The notes beneath the pieces are model-generated. The model was not told the DNA's origin. It searched no databases and saw nothing but the letters and a program-made list of their open reading frames with translations. This document shows, piece by piece, positions 1 to 4,887 of a DNA stretch of 8,938 nucleotides. A program made the translations under genes and the position numbers. Numbering within the stretch: position 1 is the stretch's first letter; each line of letters begins with the position of its first letter. This DNA comes from Bacillota bacterium (GTDB lineage: Bacteria; Bacillota; Clostridia; Acetivibrionales; DSM-1351). The stretch lies in contig JAEWST010000155.1 in NCBI GenBank assembly GCA_023398105.1, positions 1 through 8,938 of the forward strand. The letters run 5' to 3'.

Positions 1-127
1 TCGATTGTAGAAATATTTCATTACATCAGCGGCGTTTCATCGAGGCGGGAGATATTCTCACCGCCTGATAACCAAAGTGATACCCGCCACTTATAGAAGT
101 GGGGGACATTTTATTGCCTCGTTATAA
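1..127 (-). repeat. Structured dispersed repeat, copy 1 (minus orientation, possibly cut by window start)
   Basis: The reverse complement of this stretch matches 4713-4838. By hand count it differs at about 4 of the first 76 aligned positions and at roughly a quarter of the remaining 43 or so. It holds two hairpins. One, at 83-105, has a nine-pair stem with a single bulged base and a four-base loop. The other, at 44-65, pairs GGCGG with CCGCC around GAGA/TCTC, again with one bulged base. Homology to copy 3 runs right up to position 1, so the repeat may continue outside the window. No transposase gene is attached. The design resembles the imperfect hairpins at IS200/IS605-type ends or a structured RNA, but that is inference. 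Confidence 0.8.
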
Positions 128-138
128 AATAAACGAGG
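117..138. other. Perfect hairpin at the inner edge of repeat copy 1
   Basis: CCTCGTT and AACGAGG form a perfect seven-base inverted repeat around an eight-base AT loop. It overlaps the conserved GAGGCAA start of the repeat, so the repeat's own edge supplies one arm. No T-run follows on the plus strand, so it is not an obvious terminator. Confidence 0.6.
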
Positions 139-372
139 ATATATAATAAGAGTTTAAATAATAAAATCAACTTTTGCTACTTAATATCAAAGGTATAAAT
201 GGAGAGTTCGGTAGAATAAATGTATCAATGGTCTAGTAAACAAATAGATTTATTTAAAATTTATTAAAGATATTTGGGCAATAAACCATTGATAATTATT
301 CTGCACCAATAGACTTTTATTTGCGAAAGTGGAGTAATAAAGAATATTGTAATAAAGAGGGTTTAGATATTT
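139..372. other. AT-rich upstream region of the HD-GYP gene with a long inverted repeat
   Basis: No gene is seen here. TATCAATGGT (223-232) and ACCATTGATA (285-294) form a perfect ten-base inverted repeat with a 52-base spacer. It can be extended on the outer side by AATAA/TTATT if a small bulge is allowed. It could be a structured leader or a small palindromic element. The conserved core of a cyclic-di-GMP (GEMM) riboswitch was looked for, because the next gene degrades that molecule, and was not found. No convincing -35/-10 pair could be fixed. Confidence 0.5.
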
Positions 373-1440
373 ATGAAAATGAGCTTAAAAGTTCATATTG
401 ATAATTTAAGAAACGGAATGATTCTCGGAGAAGATGTTTATTGTAATGAGAATCTACTCCTTTCAAAAGGAATGATTTTAAAGAAATGTTATGTAAAAAA
501 GCTGGTATCTAGAGGAATATCAGAGGTTGCAGTTCTAGCGGATAGAACCTATTATGATGATATCTTTTTAAATCCAGTTGAGAAGTTTTATGTAGAGACA
601 TATGAGGCTTTGACTAAAGTAATTGAAAGATTCAAGGAAACAGATAAAATAGAAATTTCACGAGTGTTTCCAATAGTCGAGAATATATTGGAGGCTGTAT
701 TTTCAAGTCAGAATTCAGTTCTATCACTTACAGGTTTTAGAGGTGAGGGCGATTATTTTCTGTTACATGCCTTAGATGTTTGTATTTACAGCCTTATAGC
801 TGCAAAATTTATGAGATTAAGCTACGAAGAGATAGTGGCACTTGGTATTGGAGCTCTTCTACATGATATTGGAAAAATTAAAATATCAGATAGTATAATC
901 AATAAAGAGGGAAAATTGACCGATGATGAGTTCAATGAAGTAAAAAAACACTCTGAATATGGATATCAAATTCTATTAAAATCTCCTCAAATTGGTTCTG
1001 ATATTGTCAAAGTAGTTTTGCAGCACCATGAACGCTGTGATGGTAGTGGATATCCAAAACATTTGAAGGATAAAGATATAGATATGCTGTCTAAAGTAGT
1101 TGCAATTGCTGACATATATGATGCGTTGACATCAGATAGGGTATATCAAAATAAGGTTCTGCCCCATGAAGCAGCAGAGTATTTGCTTTGTATATCAAAT
1201 ACACTAATTGATCCACATATTGCAAAAGTATTTATTAATAATATTGCTATTTATCCCAAGGGATGTCAGGTGCTACTTAGTAATAATCAAGTAGCTTTTG
1301 TAATTGATTCAAACCGTAAAATGCCATGGAGACCCGTCTTGAAGATTATGACGGATAAATATAGAAACCCTTTGTCAGTCCCATATGAATTTAGCTTACA
1401 GGAAAATTCTAATGTATTAATTACACAAATTTGTTGCTAA
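373..1440 (+). CDS. HD-GYP domain cyclic-di-GMP phosphodiesterase
   Basis: This is a complete 355-residue protein of the HD-GYP branch of the HD phosphohydrolases, which hydrolyse cyclic di-GMP in the cytoplasm. The catalytic domain covers about residues 125-285. It contains H132, the HD pair H164-D165 in LLHDIGK, H193, H218-H219, the DGSGYP signature at 223-228 and D247 in IADIYDALTSDR, so the metal-binding set looks intact and activity is likely. Residues 1-120 are a poorly conserved N-terminal region without a recognisable receiver or sensor domain, and no membrane segment is seen. Residues 290-355 form the small C-terminal extension common in clostridial members. AGAGGG at 356-361 lies 11 bases before the ATG, a rather long spacing; an in-frame ATG at 379 is a weaker choice. 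It is a single-gene unit convergent with the superoxide dismutase gene. The signal it answers and its cellular output (motility, biofilm, sporulation) cannot be told from the sequence. Confidence 0.93.
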   Translation: MKMSLKVHIDNLRNGMILGEDVYCNENLLLSKGMILKKCYVKKLVSRGISEVAVLADRTYYDDIFLNPVEKFYVETYEALTKVIERFKETDKIEISRVFPIVENILEAVFSSQNSVLSLTGFRGEGDYFLLHALDVCIYSLIAAKFMRLSYEEIVALGIGALLHDIGKIKISDSIINKEGKLTDDEFNEVKKHSEYGYQILLKSPQIGSDIVKVVLQHHERCDGSGYPKHLKDKDIDMLSKVVAIADIYDALTSDRVYQNKVLPHEAAEYLLCISNTLIDPHIAKVFINNIAIYPKGCQVLLSNNQVAFVIDSNRKMPWRPVLKIMTDKYRNPLSVPYEFSLQENSNVLITQICC

Positions 1441-1480
1441 TATAGACTATGGTCAATTACGATACTAAGCCTTTGGCACG

Positions 1481-1534
1481 ATATAAGCTCAAAAAACAAA
1501 ATTGTGCTAACATTATTTGTTTTCGAGCTTATAT
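1481..1534. terminator. Long hairpin between convergent genes, probable bidirectional terminator
   Basis: ATATAAGCTC (1481-1490) and GAGCTTATAT (1525-1534) form a perfect ten-pair stem. It continues inward, after a small bulge, with AAAACAAA (1493-1500) pairing with TTTGTTTT (1516-1523). The structure lies 40 bases after the HD-GYP stop and 11 bases after the superoxide dismutase stop on the other strand. It is AT-rich and lacks a clean U-tract after the stem, so efficiency is uncertain, but the position between two converging stops supports a terminator. Confidence 0.6.
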
Positions 1535-1545
1535 GATTTTAAATA

Positions 1546-2181
1546 CTAATACATAACTAGCGGGAGTTGCCCTTTCATAGCCATTTGGAGTCTTCTTTCA
1601 ACTTCAAACCAATTTATTAGTCGCCACCAGGATTCAATATACTTTTTGCGTTCATTTTTGTAATCTAGATAATATGCATGTTCCCAAACATCGCAAACCA
1701 TTATAGGTATTGCACTCCATTGGGTCAAGTCTTGATGCTTCTCTGCTTGGAGGATTTCCAATCTCATCCATGCAGGTTGCCAAGCAAGTATTCCCCAACC
1801 AGAAGCTTCAACCTTTTCAGTAGCATTTTTGAATTGCTCTTTAAAGGCATTATAGCTTCCAAAGTAATTATTAATCTGAGCAATTGTTTGTGTTCCTGGT
1901 TGCCCTGTCATACCAGCAGGAGCCATAATTGTCCAATATATACTGTGAAGTATATGACCAGAACCATTAAAGGCAAGTTCATTTGCCCAGTACTTAATAT
2001 ATTCATAGTTGTTTTGATTACGAGCCTCTTGAAGCTTTATTTCAGCTTTATTAAGACCATCAACGTAGGCTTTGTGGTGCTTATCATGATGATACTTTAG
2101 TGTTGTCTGGCTTATTACAGGCTCTAATCCATCGTAGGAGTAGGGTAATGGCGGTAACTGATGCTTGCCAATCGGAATCAT
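1546..2181 (-). CDS. Superoxide dismutase, Fe/Mn family, probably Mn-type
   Basis: This 211-residue enzyme converts superoxide to hydrogen peroxide and oxygen. The metal ligands are all present: H31 in YHHDKHH, H79 in GSGHILHS, and D164 and H168 in DVWEHAYYL. The gateway tyrosine is Y39. The Mn-type pattern is suggested by Gly at the GSGH site (G75) together with Gln in HQD (Q150), where Fe enzymes usually carry the outer-sphere Gln at the former site. The frame is open to a GTG at 2199, but GAGGGAGG (2187-2194) sits five bases before the ATG at 2181, which fixes the start there. The protein has no signal peptide. It follows the coat-like gene by 62 bases on the same strand and probably shares its transcript. 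Clostridioides difficile carries a SodA in the spore coat, so a coat-associated role is a reasonable inference here. Oddities are the W-rich stretch at residues 129-138 and the IL in GHILH in place of the more usual AN or VN. Confidence 0.93.
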   Translation of the reverse strand: MIPIGKHQLPPLPYSYDGLEPVISQTTLKYHHDKHHKAYVDGLNKAEIKLQEARNQNNYEYIKYWANELAFNGSGHILHSIYWTIMAPAGMTGQPGTQTIAQINNYFGSYNAFKEQFKNATEKVEASGWGILAWQPAWMRLEILQAEKHQDLTQWSAIPIMVCDVWEHAYYLDYKNERKKYIESWWRLINWFEVERRLQMAMKGQLPLVMY

Positions 2182-2186
2182 ATTAA

Positions 2187-2194
2187 CCTCCCTC
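2187..2194 (-). promoter_or_regulatory. Ribosome binding site deciding the superoxide dismutase start
   Basis: On the minus strand GAGGGAGG is followed by TTAAT and then ATG at 2181. The upstream in-frame GTG at 2199 would put this site inside the coding region, so the ATG start is preferred. Confidence 0.8.
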
Positions 2195-2243
2195 GCCACC
2201 TAGGGCAAAAAATATAGTAGACTATTGTAGGGGTGAGTACATG

Positions 2244-2666
2244 TCAGTACGGATAGCCACCATAACGCAAAGGGTAACCTCCATAATAGTGTGGACGTCT
2301 TCTGCGAAGAAGTTCTCTTAACAACAGAATGCTAATTAGATCTCTTCTGAAACGTCGCCTACTACCTGAACCAAATTGTCTATAATCAGCATCGTTTTCA
2401 TCCCGCTCTTGATATTCTGCATCTACGTATGAACCGACAGAATTGTCTATTTCATCAACTATTTCCTCAAGCTGCTTACGTGAAGGGTTATACATTGCTC
2501 CATATATTTTATTGAACATATCGCAATGACGGTTAACTTCGGGATTAATAATATAATAGCACTTAGGGTACATAGATTCCAATTGATCCTGTGGCATTTC
2601 TATCATTGGAGAATACTCAGCAGGAACATCCATCATTTGCATATATGGAATATAAAAATTTGGCAT
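2244..2666 (-). CDS. Spore-coat-like small protein with Arg-rich and Tyr/Gly-rich C-terminus
   Basis: This is a 140-residue protein of unproven function. Residues 1-27 are rich in Met, Pro and Tyr. Residues 30-61 hold the block LESMYPKCYYIINPEVNRHC and the following Asp-Met to MYNPSR, with C36 and C48. This MYPK...YP..NRHCD pattern is one I associate with small clostridial proteins encoded beside coat genes, a recollection rather than a search result. Residues 66-95 are acidic. Residues 103-124 are an Arg-rich helix with a hydrophobic core (DLISILLLRELL), and the tail ends in a GGYP repeat (129-132 and 136-139). Such Tyr/Gly tails are typical of cross-linked coat proteins. AGGAGGT (2674-2680) lies seven bases before the ATG. 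It is the first gene of a two-gene operon with superoxide dismutase. A structural role in the spore coat or its maturation is inferred. It is not a CotJB or CotJC match. Confidence 0.75.
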   Translation of the reverse strand: MPNFYIPYMQMMDVPAEYSPMIEMPQDQLESMYPKCYYIINPEVNRHCDMFNKIYGAMYNPSRKQLEEIVDEIDNSVGSYVDAEYQERDENDADYRQFGSGSRRRFRRDLISILLLRELLRRRRPHYYGGYPLRYGGYPY

Positions 2667-2750
2667 TAAGCTTACCTCCTAATTAAAAAGTTAGTCATAA
2701 ATAAAAACATGCAGGTCTTAAGTTATACTTATATACTAGTGAACACTATA

Positions 2751-2777
2751 ATTATATGAATATTTTAGATGTGTGGT
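2751..2777 (-). promoter_or_regulatory. Candidate mother-cell sporulation promoter for the coat-like/SOD operon
   Basis: On the minus strand CATATAAT (2758-2751) resembles the -10 of sigma-E/sigma-K promoters (CATA core). An AC at 2777-2776, 17 bases upstream, fits the minimal sigma-K -35. The sigma-E -35 is not evident. The site would give an untranslated leader of roughly 80 bases. AT-rich DNA makes chance matches common, so this is only a candidate. Confidence 0.3.
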
Positions 2778-3089
2778 TACAAATTATAATTATTATGTTA
2801 ATATTATCTATTGCTACTCAAGATTAAAATGGAAAGATATAAGTGTTTTTGCCGGAAAACAGACACCATTGGCACACTATGAATCATGGATGGTGAATGT
2901 GGAAAGAAGATTGAACACTAAGAGTCTATATCTAATGGCTGAACTGAAACGGAAAATGTTAGTCTTTCTGGACAAGTATTTAGAAATATAGAGATTAAAA
3001 ATAGGGAAATAGGTATAATAGATTTTATAAGCTCAATAAATATGGTGCAGTTTAGAAGAATATAGATAATCTTTAAGAGATTTATAAAT
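2778..3089. other. Stretch without a convincing gene, possible gene remnant
   Basis: An open frame at 2773-2991 (+) starts with GTG, lacks a ribosome binding site and has no recognisable motif. A second frame, 2937-3065, reads TETENVSLSGQVFRNIEIKN and continues about 20 residues to a stop, and looks at least as protein-like. Together they could be one decayed gene split by a frameshift near 2937-2950. The bases at 2830-2960 are less AT-rich than the flanks. CACCAT and ATGGTG, near 2864 and 2890, can pair as a short stem. No known RNA family is recognised. Confidence 0.3.
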
Positions 3090-3095
3090 GGAGGG
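3090..3095 (+). promoter_or_regulatory. Ribosome binding site of the CoA-binding protein gene
   Basis: GGAGGG lies five bases before the ATG at 3101 and supports that start over the in-frame ATG at residue 11. Confidence 0.7.
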
Positions 3096-3100
3096 TTCCT

Positions 3101-3505
3101 ATGAGTGAAGACAAATTGCTTGAAGAAGAGATGCTTGAAAAAAAGATTTGGGCTGTTATTGGTGCTAATCAAGACCCAGAGAAGTTTGGTAACAAGATTT
3201 ATCACAAATTGAAAACACGAGGTTATGAGGTTTATCCTATAAACCCAATGTACGAAAGTATTGATGGGGATAAATGCTATAAAGACCTTTCTTCACTGCC
3301 TGTAGTTCCAGAGGTAATTGATATGGTTGTATCTCCAAAAAGAGGAAGAGCGTTTATTGATGAAGCAGCAAAATTGGGTATTAAGTATATCTGGCTTCAG
3401 CCTGGCACTCATGATGAAGAAATATTGAAACAGATTAATGGACTTGGACTACAAAGTGTTCAAGCATGTGTACTTGTTGGGCTTATATCAACAACAAATT
3501 ATTAG
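3101..3505 (+). CDS. CoA-binding domain protein, YccU type
   Basis: This 134-residue protein consists of one Rossmann-like CoA-binding domain (CoA_binding_2 type). After a charged leader of about 14 residues comes the first strand and nucleotide loop, WAVIGANQDPEKFG (17-30). The typical RGYEVYPINP follows at 40-49, then a DMVVSPKRG block (74-82) and the IWLQPGT motif (97-103) that marks this family. The last strand, SVQACVLVGL, carries the cysteine found near this position in many members. Family members bind CoA or related nucleotides in the cytoplasm; the physiological role is mostly unknown. The length is normal for the family and the gene looks intact. It precedes the nitroreductase-like gene by 155 bases on the same strand, with no clear terminator between them, so co-transcription is possible but unproven. 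Confidence 0.9.
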   Translation: MSEDKLLEEEMLEKKIWAVIGANQDPEKFGNKIYHKLKTRGYEVYPINPMYESIDGDKCYKDLSSLPVVPEVIDMVVSPKRGRAFIDEAAKLGIKYIWLQPGTHDEEILKQINGLGLQSVQACVLVGLISTTNY

Positions 3506-3507
3506 AA

Positions 3508-3537
3508 CTTAAATATACCAGTATAATTTGATTTAAG
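3508..3537 (+). other. Weak AT-rich hairpin after the CoA-binding gene
   Basis: CTTAAAT (3508-3514) pairs with ATTTAAG (3531-3537) around a 16-base loop, just after the stop codon. The stem has one G-C pair and no following T-run, so it is a poor terminator. Confidence 0.25.
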
Positions 3538-3634
3538 GTTAGCGTCAGCTTTCCATTGATAATGCAACCACACCTTATTTTACTAGGTTTTAAGCAGTAT
3601 ATTCAACTGATAAGTTTGAGTATATAATTTTGTG

Positions 3635-3654
3635 CCCCAAGTGGGGAGTAGGAG
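3635..3654 (+). promoter_or_regulatory. CCCC/GGGG hairpin next to the nitroreductase ribosome binding site
   Basis: CCCC (3635-3638) and GGGG (3643-3646) form a four-pair stem with the loop AAGT. The Shine-Dalgarno AGGAG follows at 3650-3654, six bases before the ATG at 3661. The GC-only stem stands out in AT-rich DNA and ends three bases before the ribosome site. It could tune access to it, but no partner or ligand is suggested. Confidence 0.4.
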
Positions 3655-3660
3655 ACTAAT

Positions 3661-4416
3661 ATGACAAATCAAAAACTTTATGATGCAATATTTACAAGAA
3701 AGTCAGTAAGAAAATATGAAATGATACCACTAGCTGAGGAAGTTATGGAGGACATAAAAAACTATGCTGATAATCTTAAGCCCCTTGATGACAGTATAAG
3801 ATATTCAATATCATTTTTGAGTGAGGTTGATACAAAGTTATTAATACCTGTCAAAGTTTCACCCCATTATATTTGTATATACTCAGAAAAAAAGGATGGG
3901 TATTTAATGAATGCAGGTTTTCTGTTACAGCAGATTGACTTGTATTTATCTGCAAAGGGTATTGGAAGCTGTTGGTTGGGTTTTTTTAAACCTAAAAAAG
4001 AGGTTGATACTCAAAAAGAACTTGAATTTGTTATTTTAATTGCCTTTGGAAATTCAATAGAAGCTGTTCATAGGAAAAATACTTCTGAATTTTCACGAAA
4101 AAGTTTTTCGGAAATAAGCTCAATAAAGGGTGCAGAAAAATTGCTCGAACCAGTTAGACTTGCTCCATCGGCTACTAACAGTCAGCCTTGGTTTTTTAGT
4201 GGGGATTTAAAAGAAATTGTAGTCAGCAGACAAAAGCTATCATTATTTAAATCACCATTTATTAGCAAATATAATCAAATAGATATTGGAATTGCATTAT
4301 ACCATTTGTGGCTGTCACTTGAACACGAGGGGAAAACTGTAGCCTATGATTTTAATTATGCAGATGCACCTGAAGGTTATGAATTTATGGTAAAGGTTAT
4401 AGTTAAAGAAAAATAA
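3661..4416 (+). CDS. Nitroreductase-family protein, TM1586 type
   Basis: This 251-residue protein has the duplicated layout of the TM1586-like putative nitroreductases: two halves related to half of a normal dimeric nitroreductase. The first half opens with AIFTRKSVRKYE (9-20), the Arg/Lys/Ser FMN-phosphate motif of the superfamily. It continues with the helix NAGFLLQQIDLYLSAKGIGS (84-103), followed by CWLG, a hallmark of nitroreductases. The second half holds PVRLAPSATNSQPWFF (164-179), the other FMN-contacting motif, and DIGIALYHLWLSLEHEG (208-224). A cytoplasmic flavin-dependent oxidoreductase using NAD(P)H is expected, but the substrate is unknown; some TM1586-type proteins may have different activities. 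It appears complete with a good AGGAG site. A structured repeat begins only five bases after the stop, so the transcript end is likely shaped by that element. Confidence 0.88.
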   Translation: MTNQKLYDAIFTRKSVRKYEMIPLAEEVMEDIKNYADNLKPLDDSIRYSISFLSEVDTKLLIPVKVSPHYICIYSEKKDGYLMNAGFLLQQIDLYLSAKGIGSCWLGFFKPKKEVDTQKELEFVILIAFGNSIEAVHRKNTSEFSRKSFSEISSIKGAEKLLEPVRLAPSATNSQPWFFSGDLKEIVVSRQKLSLFKSPFISKYNQIDIGIALYHLWLSLEHEGKTVAYDFNYADAPEGYEFMVKVIVKEK

Positions 4417-4421
4417 ACCTA

Positions 4422-4479
4422 ATATAACGAGGCAAGAAAATATCCCCCACTTCTATAAGTGGCGGGTACTACTTAGGTT
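4422..4479 (+). repeat. Structured dispersed repeat, copy 2 (short)
   Basis: This copy matches the first 58 or so bases of copy 3 (4713 onward), with about five differences over the core by hand count. It then stops matching and lacks the second hairpin. The bulged hairpin at 4444-4466 is kept exactly, including the ACTT-CTAT-AAGT tip. Flanking AACCTAA (4416-4422) and TTAGGTT (4473-4479) enclose it as a perfect seven-base inverted repeat. Confidence 0.8.
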
Positions 4480-4500
4480 ATAAAACAATTTTTTATAACC
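4476..4500. other. Perfect ten-pair hairpin following repeat copy 2
   Basis: GGTTATAAAA (4476-4485) and TTTTATAACC (4491-4500) pair perfectly around the loop CAATT. Its left arm shares GGTT with the outer stem that encloses copy 2, so the two pairings exclude each other. With only two G-C pairs and no trailing U-tract it is a weak terminator for the nitroreductase transcript, though possible together with the preceding stem. Confidence 0.6.
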
Positions 4501-4711
4501 TCCGTATAATTAATCAATAGCTTTTATTTTAAGCCAACTTTATTTTGAAATTGTAAAATGGAATTTGATATTCTTCCAATAAAACACAAAGTATGCTAGA
4601 CTATTAAAGTGTATCAAGTCATTTATATAAAGTAGCATGACTTGGTATATAATTTAGATTTAAATTGAAAGTCAAATACTATCGTCTATATAGTTTGAAA
4701 TTTGATTTTCA
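4501..4711. other. Gene-free stretch with two further hairpins between repeat copies 2 and 3
   Basis: TATCAAGTCAT (4612-4622) pairs with ATGACTTGGTA (4637-4647) as an 11-pair stem with one G-U pair in RNA and a 14-base loop. TTGAAAGTCAAAT (4665-4677) pairs with ATTTGATTTTCAA (4700-4712) at 12 of 13 positions. That stem continues inward with ACTAT/ATAGT, leaving a five-base bulge on one side. The second structure abuts copy 3 directly. No reading frame of interest was seen. Confidence 0.5.
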
Positions 4712-4712
4712 A

Positions 4713-4838
4713 TTATAGTGAGGCAAGAAAATGTCCCCCACTTCTATAAGTGGCGGGTACCGCTTTGGTTTTCAGGCGGTGAGAATATCTCCCGCAACGC
4801 TTAAACGTAGCTAATTTTTGAAATTTTTATACAATCGA
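4713..4838 (+). repeat. Structured dispersed repeat, copy 3 (full)
   Basis: This is the best-delimited copy. It starts at TTATAGTGAGGCAAG and ends near ACAATCGA, where the match to copy 1 reaches the window edge. Hairpin one (4735-4757) pairs CCC-CCACTT with AAGTGG-GGG, with one bulged C. Hairpin two (4776-4795) pairs GCGG-GAGA with TCTC-CCGC, with one bulged T and the loop ATA. It stands in opposite orientation to copy 1. It ends about 50 bases before the smc start codon, just upstream of the likely smc -10 box. Confidence 0.8.
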
Positions 4839-4863
4839 AAAATTTCACTTTGAATATAGGCGT

Positions 4864-4869
4864 TATAAT
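4864..4869 (+). promoter_or_regulatory. Candidate -10 box for smc
   Basis: TATAAT is a perfect vegetative -10. The -35 is poor: AATTTC at the 17-base spacing, TTTCAC at 15. Transcription would start near 4876 with a leader of only about 12 bases. The repeat ends 25 bases upstream, so any native -35 could have been altered by its arrival. Confidence 0.4.
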
Positions 4870-4887
4870 ATTAATTTGGGGTGTGTA

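Noticed and set aside
139..372. Cyclic-di-GMP riboswitch before the HD-GYP gene
   Set aside because: The conserved GEMM core and its tetraloop-receptor pattern could not be found on either strand.
1678..2100. A 140-codon open frame on the plus strand opposite the superoxide dismutase gene
   Set aside because: It lies wholly antisense to a gene with clear family motifs, has no ribosome site, and its translation shows no recognisable pattern.
2181..2199. GTG start at 2199 for the superoxide dismutase
   Set aside because: It would bury the strong GAGGGAGG site in the coding region; the ATG at 2181 has ideal spacing from that site.
4476..4500. Classical Rho-independent terminator after the nitroreductase
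   Set aside because: The stem is almost entirely A-T and no T-run follows it, so it is kept only as a hairpin.
4422..4838. Repeated hairpins considered as a CRISPR array
   Set aside because: Only two copies are nearby, they differ in length, spacing is irregular and no cas gene is present.
4876..4887. TTG start at 4876 for smc
   Set aside because: SMC proteins characteristically begin MYLKRLEIQGFKSF, which is reached from the ATG at 4888.
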